Shown here: piece by piece, positions 48,831 through 59,703 of the stretch
How positions within the stretch are numbered: position 1 is the first letter of the stretch
Layout of the letters: each line of letters opens with the position of its first letter
Assembly: GCF_902635505.1 (NCBI RefSeq)
Contig: NC_045428.1
Coordinates: 303,419,107-303,483,106 of the forward strand
Direction: 5' to 3'
Source: Sarcophilus harrisii
Taxonomy: Eukaryota; Chordata; Mammalia; Dasyuromorphia; Dasyuridae
Length of the DNA: 64,000 nucleotides
The notes under the pieces: generated by a model
The model's input: the letters and a program-made list of their open reading frames with translations, nothing else
What the model was told of the DNA's origin: nothing
Databases searched by the model: none
Position numbers and translations under genes: made by a program

Positions 48831-49311
48831 ATTGGTTAGGGAATAATCTATTGTCAAATATACAATCTAAAGAATTATCATTAAGAGTACATTGACCAGT
48901 TAGCTATTCTTTCCAAACAAGAATAGTAACATTATCCTTGCATTCTGGTCTTCTGATTCCAAACCTGTCCTTTTTCTGTCATACCATACTACATTGCCTT
49001 AAACAGCAGAATTTCCCTAACTTTAATAATAAATCAATACTGAAAGTTGCCACCTGGAGCACTTCTGAGATTCCTGTCCTCTAAAAATAGGATAGGCAGC
49101 TATCTCTTTTGATTAGTTTAAATAGTCCTCTGCTTGTAGGCAAAGACTAGGCAAGAGTCCTTATGAAGTCCATTTCATTCCAATGATTCTTAGTCTCCAT
49201 CACCTGCTGTGTGACCTAGAATATAAACTTATTATGCATTATAATGAAGAATGTTTTGGATGACATTTGTGTTTGTGAAGAAAGAAAATTAGCTAGCAGG
49301 TCATCTCTCTT

Positions 49312-49502
49312 TTTATATTTTTAAATATTTTTTATTTTCAAAATATTTGCACAGATAGTTTTCAACATTCACCCTTGCAAAACTTTGTGTTCCAAATTTT
49401 TTTTCTCCCTCTCTTCCTCTTACCCCCTTTCTTAAACAGCAAGTAATCCAATATAGGTTAAACATGTGCAGTTCTCCTATCCATATTTCCACAATTATCA
49501 CA
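49312..49502 (-). repeat. L1 3' end stub, older subfamily
   Basis: Terminal L1 3' UTR (ttttattttcaaaatatttg, cacccttgcaaaactttgtg, to ccacaattatcac), 190 bp, 5'-truncated. Confidence 0.75.
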
Positions 49503-49852
49503 AGGCATATCTTTCTAAACTATTCTTCATTATTTTTTTAGATGCCTCACACAGACCTGAGCCAAATCAAATTGAATAACAACAGTTGATTGACTTGCTA
49601 ACTTGCAAATAAATACTTTAAATAGGCATTCTATATAAATATACAGAAATGAGTTTTGAGGTCTCTGCTAATAGTGCAAATTCTCTTTGTCAATTTAGCA
49701 GGTCCTATTCAACTAAATTTTAATTTTTAAGTTGATTTCCTGAGGCTTTCAGGACCCTAAATCTTGCATAAGGCTGTTTGGGAAATAGCATCTGATAATA
49801 GTATTTGGCTTTACTTCTAAATGGTGCTTGTCCTTGAATTTCAAGAAATTCA

Positions 49853-50160
49853 AATGGTGGTGGTTGGTTGTTGTTACTTGTTCTTGAAGAGGACCAAAAT
49901 GACCTTACTGTTTTAGAGTCAAGTTACAGTGTGTCTGACTGTGGCTGATCAGACCAATATGATCTCAGAATGCCTTGTTGGACACTAATAGTCTCTATGA
50001 TCATTTGGGGTAGCTTCTCTAATTTTGTGTATCTCATGTTTCTTTTGGCCTAATTCAATTCTGCTTTGTTCATAGAGCACAGCACCTTCTCTGATGAGGG
50101 CACTCATGCTGGACAGTCCTGTGCCAGTGTCTCCCATGTCATACAATCAATTCTAGGATC
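49853..50160 (-). repeat. RTE-type LINE 3' fragment
   Basis: Marsupial RTE-like sequence: ttcttgaagaggaccaaaat, gactgtggctgatcagacca, tagagcacagcaccttctct, 'cagtcctgtgccagtgtctc'. Strand is uncertain. Confidence 0.5.
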
Positions 50161-50164
50161 TTTT

Positions 50165-52005
50165 TTTTCCTGTTTTTAAAAAGCTTTTTATTTTCAAAAC
50201 CTATGTGTAGATAGTTTTCATCATTCACTCTTGCAAGACATTGTTTTCCAACTTTTTTCTCCCTCCCTTCCCTTCACGCCCGCCCCTACCCGGCAAGAAA
50301 TCCAATATTGATATGTTAAACATGTGCAATTCTTCTATACATATTTACACAATTATCATACTGCACAAGAAAAATCAGATTCAAAAGGGGAAAAAATGAG
50401 AAAGAAAACAAACAAAAAAGCAAACAACAACAAAAAAGTGAAAATGTTATATTGTGATCCACACTCAGTCCCCATAGTCCTCTCTCTAGGTACAGATGGC
50501 TCTCTTCATCACAAGATCATTGTAACTGGTCTGAATTATCTCATTATTGGAAAGAATCCCGTCCATCAGAACTGATCATCATATTTATTGTTGCCAGGTA
50601 CTATGTTCTTTTGGTTCTACTCACTTCACTGAGCCCCCATTCATGCAAGTCTCTCCAGGTCTCTCAAATCATCCTCCTGATCATTTCTTATAGAACAATA
50701 ATATTTCATAGCATTCACATACCATAAATTATTCAGCCATTCTCCAATTGATGGGCACCCACTCAGTTTCCAGTTTCTGGCCATTACAAAGAGGGCTGCC
50801 ACAAACATTTTTGCACATATGGGTCCCTTTCCCTCTTTAAAGATCTCTTTGGAATACAGACCCAGTAGAAACACTGCTGGATCAAAGGGTATGCACAGTT
50901 TGATAGCCCTTTGGGCATAATTCCACATTGCTTTCCAGAATGGTTGGATCAGTTCACCATTCTACCAGCAATGTATTAATCCCAGTTTTCCCACATCCCT
51001 TCCAACATTCATCATTATCTTTTCTTGTCATCCTAGCCAATCTGAGATTATTGTAGTACCTCAGAGTTGTCTTAATTTGCATTTCTCTGATCAATAGTGA
51101 TTTAGAACATTTTTTCATATTACTAAAAATGGTTTTAATTTCTTCATCTGAAAATTGTTCATATCCTTTGACCATTTATCAGTTGGAGAATGGTTTGATT
51201 TCTTATAAATTTGAGTAAATTCTCTATATATTTTAGAAATGAGGCCTTTAAGGGAAAGGGACCTGTATGTGCACGAATGTTTGTGGCAGCCCTTTTTGTA
51301 GTGGCTAGAAACTGGAAACTGAATGGATGTCCATCAGTTGGAGAATGGCTGAATAAATTGTGGTATATGAAAATTATGGAATATTACTGTTCTGTAAGAA
51401 ATGACCAACAGGATGATTTCAGAAAGGCCTGGAGAGACTTACACGAACTGATGCTAAGTGAAATGAGCAGGACCAGGAGATCATTATATACTTCAACAAC
51501 AATACTAGATGATGACTAGTCCTGATGGATCAGGCCATCCTCAGCAACAAGATCAACCAAATCATTTCTAATGGAGCAGTAATGAACTGAACTAACTATA
51601 CCCAGAAAAAGAACTCTGGGAGATGACTAAAAACCATTACATTGAATTCCCAGTCCCTATATTTATGCACACCTGCATTTTTGATTTCCTTCACAAGCTA
51701 ATTGTACAATAATTCAGAGTCTGATTCTTTTTGTACAGCAAAATAATGTTTTGGTCATGTATACTTATTGTGTATCTAAGTTATATTTTAATATATTTAA
51801 CATCTACTGGTCATCCTGCCATTTAGGGGAGGGGGTGGGGGGGGTAAGAGGTGAAAAATTGGAACAAGAGGTTTGGCGGTTGTTAATGCTGTGAAGTTAC
51901 CCATGTATATATCCTGTAAATTAAAGGCTATTAAATAAAAAAAAAAAAAAAAAAAAGAAATGAGGCCTTTATCTGAACCCTTGGATGTAAATTTTTTCCT
52001 CAGTG
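50165..52005 (-). repeat. Older L1 (ORF2 end and 3' UTR), split by a young L1
   Basis: Minus-strand L1 from its 3' end at 50165 through the 3' UTR, the ORF2 C-terminus (MARNWKLSGCPSIGEWLNNL) and upstream ORF2 to about 52005. It was interrupted at 51235-51971 by a plus-strand young L1. Diverged, with scattered stops. Confidence 0.88.
51235..51971 (+). mobile_element. Young L1 with 16-bp target-site duplication
   Basis: The exact repeat agaaatgaggccttta occurs at 51235-51250 and 51956-51971. Between them is a 5'-truncated plus-strand L1 (51251-51955). It has an open ORF2 C-terminus (GPVCARMFVAALFVVARNWK to the stop near 51518), then the 3' UTR, attaaataaa and about 20 A. Inserted into the older L1 in opposite orientation. 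Among the best preserved copies here. Confidence 0.96.
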
Positions 52006-52079
52006 TGGACAAAGGCTAAAGGAAGTCACAATTCCAAACATGTCCACTATAACTTAACTGGGCCTTGACTGAGTCCAGG

Positions 52080-52285
52080 AATTTCACAAATATTATCTCA
52101 TTTAATCATACAAGAATTCTGACAGTAGGTGCTGTTATTGTCCCCATTTTTACAGTTGGGGAGACTGAGGCAGATAGGACTTAAGTGACTTGCCCAGAAT
52201 CACACAGCTGTTGTCTGAAAGAAGATTTGAACTTAGGATGACTGATTTCAGGTCCAGCTCTCATCCATTGTGCTAACTTAATGCC
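52080..52285 (-). repeat. MIR-type SINE, antisense
   Basis: Antisense: 'tcatttaatcatacaagaat', gttggggagactgaggcaga, gtgacttgcccagaatcaca, tttgaacttaggatgactga. Well-preserved core. Confidence 0.75.
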
Positions 52286-52289
52286 TTTA

Positions 52290-52653
52290 ATATAATCATG
52301 TTAGTCCCTTACTCAAAAACCTTCACTCCATTGTTGCCTCTAGGATAACTTCTCAGCTTGGCATTTTACAGCCCAACACAGATTCCAATTAAGGTTTAAT
52401 TTTTATTTATTGTTATTCGCCTTAAACCCCAAACCTGGAATCAGGAAAAGCTGAATTCAAATCCATTCTCCCTTATTATCTGTGTGTCTTTGGGCAAGTA
52501 AGTTACTTAACTTCTATCTACCTCAGTTTTATTCTCCATAAAATAGAAATAATAATGGCACCTGCCTATCAGGGTTGTCGTGAGGACAAAACAAGATAAT
52601 TTTGTAAAGTGCTTTGTAAATCATAAAGCTATCACAAATACTAATTGTTGTCG

Positions 52654-52693
<40 letters not shown>

Positions 52694-53025
52694 TATTTAC
52701 TCTATACTCAAGCCAAACTGCACTGTTACTTAACATAGTCTCCTTCTGTGAATCCACATAAACACTTGCTTGGAATATCTACCCTTACCTCCACTTGTTA
52801 GAATCTCTATCTTTCTTCCTTGAGGTTCATTTCCTCTCTGAAAGATTTCCCTGATTCCCCTACTTGTCAGTGTTCTTTCCCTTCTCAAATTACTTTCTAT
52901 TAGTTTATGTGTATAGATTTTGTATCCCCTAGTAGCTTATTAGCTCTTTGAAGGCTCACAGCTGTTTTTGTCTTTATACCTATTCCCTGTGCCTTGCACA
53001 ATGTTTTACAAATAGTAGATTGTAT
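52290..53025 (+). repeat. L2 LINE split by MIR and (ATC)n
   Basis: L2 3' blocks at 52290-52390 and 52720-53025 (cttccttgaggttcatttcc; tgtgccttgcacaatgtttt) flank a sense MIR at 52420-52640 (gggcaagtaagttacttaac; ggttgtcgtgaggacaaaac) and a trinucleotide repeat. Confidence 0.6.
52650..52695. repeat. (ATC)n microsatellite
   Basis: About 12-13 atc/tca units directly after the MIR 3' end. Confidence 0.93.
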
Positions 53026-53284
53026 AAAATCTTTTTGTTGTTTGATTCATTTGGACAAGACAGGATCCTGTTCCTACCCTCCAGAAAAATGCATGTACAA
53101 AAACTTCTTTATTGAAATACGAACTCATAATACCGCACTGATTCTATATGTTGCTTATAGTACAAAAAAGGGAATAATGCCGAATAAGGCTAGAAATCGG
53201 AGCTATGATTGGACCAGGATGATTGCATAGTAACCCTTGTAGCACCTGCCAAATGTGGTGATTCAATGACAGACTTATGGCCAA

Positions 53285-53817
53285 GTACATTTTCCTCATT
53301 TGTAAAATGAGAGGACTGGATTAGATGAACCATAGATTCCTTTCATTTGACATGACTTTATCTTGCTGTGGGACTTTATCAGTCTGTAGGCCCCAAACAA
53401 AGGGAAGTTTACTTGTTCACCGAATCTCTATGTCTCTAATAACTACTACTTCAGTGCATTGGGAATAGGGGTGGGGGAAAATGTGATAAACTGAGGTCCT
53501 AACTTTCCCTCATGCTGAAATGCACTCATTCACTGCTTACCTTACCCTCTCATGAAATACTTGAGTTCCTTTAAAAAATCAACACAAGAGCCATCTTCTG
53601 CAGGAGGCTTTTCCTAGACTCCAGTCACTATGAGTTTCATATCTTGTATTTACTTATATTATATATTTTGCATACCTATTATCATTTCCATTAGAAGGTA
53701 AGCTTCATAAGGACAAAGGTATATTTTCATCTTTTTTAGAGGGCATCCCAAGTGATTGGTACAAGTTCCTGGCACATATTAAGTTTGTAATAAATATTTA
53801 TTGATTAATTGAAAGGA
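53285..53817 (+). repeat. MIR stub and L2 3' end
   Basis: 53285-53345 is a MIR fragment (catttgtaaaatgagaggac). 53500-53817 is an L2 3' end (atcttctgcaggaggctttt; 'gttcctggcacatattaag'; taataaatatttattgatta). Confidence 0.55.
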
Positions 53818-53830
53818 AAAGAATATCACT

Positions 53831-54563
53831 GGACACATTAATCTTTTTTTTTTTTTTAAATTTTGTTGGAATCTTTCTTTTTTTTTTTTTTTTTTTTAAA
53901 TTTAATAGCCTTTTATTTACAGGATATATACATGGGTAATTTTACAGCATTAACAATTGCCAAACCTCTTGTTCCAATTTTTCACCTCTTACCCCCCTCC
54001 CTAGATGGCAGGATGACAGTAGATGTTAAATATATTAAAATATAAATTAGATACACAATAAGTATACCTGACCAAAACGTTATTTTGCTGTAGAAAAGAA
54101 TCAGACTCTGAAATATTGTACAATTAGCTTGTGAAGGAAATAAAAAATGCATGTGAGGCATAAATATAGGGACTGAATTCAATGTAATGGTTTTAGTCAT
54201 CTCCCAGAGTTCTTTTCTAGGCATAGCTAGTTCAGTTCATTACTGCTCCATTAGAAATGATTTGGTTGATCTCGTTGCTGAGAAGGGGCCTGATCCATTA
54301 GAACTGGTCATCATATAGTATTGTTGTTGAGTATATAATGATCTCCTGGTCCTGCTCATTTCACTCACATCAGTTCAATGTAAAGTCTCTCAGGCCTTTC
54401 TGAAATTATCCTGTTGGTCATTTCTTACAGAACAGTAATATTCCATAATTTTCATATACCACAATTTATTCAGCATTCTCCAACTGATGGACATCCATTC
54501 AGTTTCCAGTTTTTAGCCACTACAAAAAGGGCTGCCACAAACATTCGTGGACACATTAATCTT
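53831..54563 (-). mobile_element. Young L1 with TSD and a two-part poly(A)
   Basis: The exact 15-bp repeat ggacacattaatctt occurs at 53831-53845 and 54549-54563. Within it, the minus-strand L1 3' UTR ends in an A-run (T-run 53876-53898), then a 20-bp non-L1 stretch (53857-53876, aaattttgttggaatctttc), then a second A-run (53846-53856) next to the repeat. The L1 is 5'-truncated in ORF2. Confidence 0.92.
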
Positions 54564-54644
54564 AATACCACCCTATATATGATAGTAATTTCTAGATTAT
54601 AAGTTCCTTAAAGACAGGAACTGTGTTTTATTTAATCTTTAAGA

Positions 54645-55310
54645 AGTATAAAATCTAATACTTGGAAGGAACCTCAGATTCTAGTCTAAACTGTATCTGA
54701 TTGAAAACCTCTTCCACATGCTAACTGGTAGTCACTCAGCGTTTGGATCAGTTTGGCAAGTAGGTTCCACAGTGGGTGGATTGGTGGCACACTAGATAGA
54801 TACCTTGCCTAGAATCAGGAAGACTCACTCATCTTTCTGAGTTCAAATTTTGCCTCAGACACTAAGTAGCTACATGATCCTGGACAAGTCACTTAATCTT
54901 CTTTGCCTCGGTTTCCTCATCTGTAAAATGAGCTAGCAAAGGAAATGGTGAACCACTTTAGTATCTTTGCCAAGAAATCACAGTCATATAAAACTAAAAA
55001 AATGACTAAACAATAGTAAGGAATTTTTCTTTTTTTTTTTGTTGTTTAGTCATTTCAGTCACGTCCGATTCTTCATGATTTCATTTTGAGGGTATAAGCA
55101 TATGCTAATTCAGTGGACTATCTCTTTAACTCCATGTTGTTATCTGTGTATATATTCTTAATCCATTTTGGTTTTTTCAATGTCTATGTCTAGGCTAATT
55201 ACTTTTGAATACTAGGGATTTCAGGTGAGGCTTTGTAGTTCTAGCAGGCTCCTAATTAATGAAAAGTAGTTCTTCCTATCACTAGAGACAGCACCATATT
55301 CACTGGTATT
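54645..55310 (-). repeat. L3/CR1 pieces with SINEs inserted
   Basis: Antisense ancient LINE pieces at 54645-54760 (aaggaacctcagattctagt) and 55230-55310 (atgaaaagtagttcttccta) surround a sense CORE-SINE at 54775-55010 (tttcctcatctgtaaaatga) and a short antisense SINE stub at 55035-55095. Confidence 0.5.
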
Positions 55311-55394
55311 CATTCATTCAATGGTATTCATAATGAAATGAGTGCTGGATCCAGGTTTGAATCTGGATTTGATTTGCCATTTACAATCTGTGTG

Positions 55395-55730
55395 AGTGGG
55401 ACATTTAGGTGGTAGAGGGGACAAAATGCTGGACCTGGAGTCAGGAAGACTGACTTCAAATTCAGCTTCAGATACTTCATAACTGTAATTCTAGTAAGTC
55501 ACTTATTATCTTTTTGCTTCAGTTTTCCCGATTGTAAAATGAAGAAAATAACAGAATCTACTTTGCAAGGTTGTTTTGAGTTAAAACTCTTTGTAGTGTG
55601 TTTGCCATATAGTAGGAGCATATATAAATGTTCACCTTAGGGTAATTTAGTCTCTGCAGGCCACAGTTTCCTTATCTATAAAAGGAATGGATGACCTCTA
55701 AGATCCTTTCAACTCTAGATTTTTGATCCT
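55395..55730 (+). repeat. MIR-type SINEs, two in a row
   Basis: A sense CORE-SINE/MIR at 55395-55640 (ctggacctggagtcaggaag; aaggttgttttgagttaaaa) is followed by a MIR 3' block at 55640-55730 (atctataaaaggaatggatg). Confidence 0.7.
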
Positions 55731-55789
55731 TCTCATATCAAAATATAGATTCCTTCTGATCTTGCTATTATTATTTATTATTTCATTTT

Positions 55790-56280
55790 CCCCCTGTTGA
55801 ACCTAAAACAATTTTTTACATTTGTTTTTAAAACCTTGAGTTCCAGATTCTCTTCCTTCCTCCCTCCCAATTCCCTACCATCATTGAAAAAGTACATTCT
55901 TGGCTATACTTTTAATGGATTTGTGTCTGTATCAACCAATTTTTCCATTTGTAAAAAACTCAGGCCCCATATGCATGAGTCAGCCTCTGGCTTCTTCCCA
56001 TACTCTAGTTATCCACTTGTCTCTAGTCTTCCAACTCTATTTCTTCTATTATCCACTCCATTTTCCAGGTAAATTGCATTCCCCTCAACTTTTTTCTCAC
56101 ACCTCTTCTCCTTTCTCTTAACTTCTCTACTTTCCCCTTCCCAAATAAATTATAAGTTCTGCTATCTACCCATTAACATGTCTGCTACTTTGTAACCTCC
56201 ATTATCTTGGACAAACTACATTAAAAAATTTCCCACTCCCTCTACCTTATCTGGGCTTGGAGTCAGAAGATTCCACTTCA
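55790..56280 (-). repeat. L1 3' end, older subfamily
   Basis: Minus-strand 3' UTR of the same older subfamily seen at 33.0 and 58.1 kb (aaaccttgagttccagattc; 'ccctcccaattccctaccat'). Diverged. 56285-56985 shows nothing I can name. Confidence 0.5.
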
Positions 56281-57089
56281 AGGGTGTCTGGTACTCAAGG
56301 ATGTCCCCTTAATGACATAACAAATCAAAGTTAAAATATGATTATAGTAAAAGCCATTCCAAATAGGAAGTGACTGGGAGAAGGATCAGAGACAAAAAGA
56401 AAATGATTTGATGAAACATTATTTTTCAAATAGATCAGTCTTTTAGAGGAGGCAGCACATATTATTTGATTGTCTTCATCACTTACAAGTAAGAAGGAAG
56501 AACTCTTATCTGTGGAGAAAAGTTTCTAAGGCAACAGGAGCCGGACACCTGTGCTTCCCAGTTGCTTTATCTTAGGTATCTTGTTACTATATCAACAGCA
56601 ACAGGATATAAATAATGTACTCATAGCCAGTTCCTTCATTAATATATATAAGTCTTCATTTTCTTGGATCAGGCAGTTTCATGAACACATGTATATATGA
56701 GGAGACTGGAGAAACTAGTTTTATGTAGACTTCCTCTGGATCGCACAGAAAACTGTCAAACATATCATAAAACTCAGGGCTGAATAGAATTTGGTAATCT
56801 GTAATGATGTGTACATTGACTGTCAAAGGGCACAAAAATGCTTTTGTATTTTTTAGTGAAGAATAAGTTCTATATAATATGAGAACCTTCTTTTTCTTCT
56901 GCCCTAGGTGCTACTACAGCTGCAAACCTTTACATACTAATCTCAAACAGCTGCATAGTCCACTGCCCAATTCATGGCATATCCCCTTGGAAAGGGTCTC
57001 ACCCTTTGGGAAAAGGATTAAAGTAACTATGGAGATGATGAACTGGTATGATCTTCCCCCCACAGCTGTGATAGTTGGACAACTTGGTA

Positions 57090-57420
57090 GTTGTCTGGTT
57101 TACAGAGATTTCATTAAAGCATTTGACAAAGCCCCCGTGCTATTTTTGTGGCCAAATGGGGAGATATTAACTGGGGATGGGTTGTTATGACCAGAACTGA
57201 GAAATAGTCACTAATAAGTCATTGTTGATGTCAACATGAAAGGCAGTCTCTATTGTAGTTTCTCAGGGATTTGTGCTCTTCATCACAGTTTTCAGTGATC
57301 TGGATGGAGATATAAATGCTTGTCAAATTTTTGAATGACACAAAGCAGAATATAGCAGATACTCTGAAAAATAGAATTCATAGGATCAATTCCTGAATTC
57401 CTCAGGATCCAAAACTTAAG
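57090..57420 (+). repeat. L3/CR1 LINE reverse-transcriptase fragment
   Basis: Reads RDFIKAFDKAP (57106-57138), matching the CR1/L3 RT block DFSKAFDxVPH. It is followed by decayed codons for the FADDTKL region (aatttttgaatgacacaaag). Ancient, with several frames mixed. Confidence 0.65.
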
Positions 57421-57424
57421 GTAA

Positions 57425-57645
57425 TATTTCATAGGGAGTCAGGATAATCTAAGTTCCAGTTTGGCCTCAGCTATTTATTAGTTGTGTGATCCTGAGCAAG
57501 TCATGTAACTTCTGTCTATCTCAGTTTCCTCATTTGTAAAATAGGGAAAAGAATAGCACCTGCCTCTTGAGGTTGTGAGGATAAAATGGGATAATGGTCG
57601 TAAAATGCTGAGCCTGATACTCGGCACATAGTAGGCACAATATCA
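57425..57645 (+). repeat. MIR SINE
   Basis: Sense: agttgtgtgatcctgagcaa, ctatctcagtttcctcattt, ttgaggttgtgaggataaaa, 'ctcggcacatagtaggcac'. Nearly complete. Confidence 0.82.
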
Positions 57646-58464
57646 ATGTTAATAATTACCTATCATTGACTATACCTCCCTCCTGACTTCTCTCTCCTTT
57701 CTTGGATTTTATGTCAGTCCTTTCTTTCATTTCTTTTTTATCTATCTGACTATTTCTTCTTAGTCTCTTTTAAAAGATAATTATTCATCTCTATTTCTTA
57801 AGTCTCTCTACTGTAGTTCTGTCTTGGGTTTTCTTTCCTTTTCATATATGCTTGGTGATTTCATCTCTCATAGATTCAGTTTTCATCTCTATACAAATTA
57901 TTTTCAAATTTACAAATTCAGCCCTAGTCTCCCTTTTGCATCACCAACTGCCCATTAATTATCTCCAAATAGGTTTCAGAGAGGCACCTTCAACTCCACA
58001 ATCCAAAACAGAGCTCATTATCTTTCATGACAAACCCACCCCTCTTCCTTTGTTTTTTTTAGTAATTTAAAAAATATGTATTATTTATTTGTTTCCTTTA
58101 AAAACTTTGAATTCCAAATTCTCTTTCTCCATCCCACCTTTCCCTCAGCCACTATGAACGCAAGCAAAATGATATTATATATGTGAAACTATGCAAAACA
58201 TATTTTCATGTTAGCCATATTGCCAAATACTTCAGTTTGTATTCAGAGGTCATCAATTCTCTTTGTAGAGGTGGATAACATCTATTCATGAGTTTGTTTG
58301 GGTCATTGTATTGGTCAGAGTAGCCAAATCTTTCACAGTTGATCATCATTGCCACATTGCTGTTACTGTGCACAATGGTTCTTCTCACTTCATTTTGCAT
58401 TAGTTTACATAGTTCTTGCTATGATTTTGTTGTGGTTGCTGCTGCTGTTGCTGAAACTATGACT

Positions 58465-58818
58465 CTTCATTATTTCTTTTTTTAAATAGATTTTATTTTT
58501 CCAAAAAATTGCAAAGATAGTTTTCAACATTCACCCCTACAAAACCTTATATTTCAAATTTTTCTCCCTTCCTTTCCCCCTTCCCCAAGACAGCAAGCAA
58601 TCTGATATAGGTTAAATGTGTTCAATTCTTCCAAACATATTTCCATATTTGTTATGTTGTACTAGAAACTAGAGACCAGGTTTATCAGATCAAAAGGGAA
58701 AAAAAATTGAGAAAGAAAAAAACAAGCAAGCAAACAAACAACACTAACAAAAAAGTGAAATTACTGTGCTTTCCACACTCAGTCTCCATAGTTCTTTCTT
58801 TGAACTTCATAATTTCTT
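58465..58818 (-). mobile_element. L1 3' end insertion with TSD
   Basis: The repeat cttcattatttctt (58465-58478) / cttcataatttctt (58805-58818) brackets a 326-bp minus-strand L1 3' UTR of the 'ttcaacattcacccctacaa' subfamily, with its A-tail as a T-run on the left. Inserted into the half-L1 3' region. Confidence 0.82.
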
Positions 58819-59159
58819 ATAGCACAATAATACCCCAACACAATCATGCTTAAAACTTGTTCAGTCATTCTCCAATTGATGAGCATCCTTTTAATTTCCA
58901 ATTATTTGCTACCACAAAAAGCTGTTGTAAATATGCCCCTTTCCTTTTCCTTTTAAATTATCTCTCCTTGATTTATTTTCAGGTGAGATATTTTACATTT
59001 TCTTCTTCTTTTAAAAATTGTTTTTTTTAAATGTCTCATGAAGTCACGAGTTTTCACATGCCCAATTTTAATTTTTAAGGAATTATTTTCTTCAGTGAGT
59101 TTTTGTACCTCTTTTCCCATCTGGCCAATTCTGCTTTTTAGATAGTTCTTATCTCCATT

Positions 59160-59703
59160 GAATTTTTCTATTTCGGAGCAGTAATGAACTGAACCAGCTA
59201 CGCCCAGAGAAAGAACTCTGGGTGATGACTAAAAACCATTACATTGAATTCCCAATCCCTATATTTATGCCCACCTGCATTTTTTATTTCCTTCACAAGC
59301 TAATTGTACAATAATTCAGAGTCTGATTCTTTTTGTACAGCAAAATAACATTTTGGTCATGTACTTATTGTGTATCTAATTTATATTTTAATATATTTAA
59401 CATCTACTGGTCATCCTGCCATCTGGGGGAGGGGGTGGGGGGTAAGAGGTGAAAAATTGGAACAAGAGGTTTGGCAATTGTTAATGCTGTAAAGTTACTC
59501 ATACATATAACCTGTAAATAAAAGGCTATTAAATAAAAAATAAAAATAAATAAATAAATGTGATTGTACATCTATGTAACTGTATTAATGAATCAAATGA
59601 ATTACTTAACATAAATCAAATAAGTAAATTAATTTGTTGTGCTCTATAATAAGAAGAAATAAAACCATTTTTAGTCATTAAAAAAAAAGAATTTTTCTAT
59701 TTC
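59160..59703 (+). mobile_element. Young L1 with 3' transduction
   Basis: The exact 15-bp repeat gaatttttctatttc occurs at 59160-59174 and 59689-59703. The insert has three parts: an L1 3' end (59175 to about 59535, ending aaaggctattaaataaaa); an A-rich bridge to about 59560; then about 118 bp of non-L1 sequence (59561-59679) with its own AATAAA (59658-59663) followed about 16 bp later by a second poly(A) (59680-59688). This is the standard signature of L1 transcript read-through into flanking DNA and co-mobilisation. Confidence 0.92.

Noticed and set aside
52650-52695. Short direct repeats resembling an array
   Set aside because: A plain (ATC)n microsatellite, not CRISPR; the DNA is a mammalian nuclear genome.
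57090-57190. Host gene frame with RDFIKAFDKAP
   Set aside because: It is the RT block of an ancient CR1/L3 LINE.
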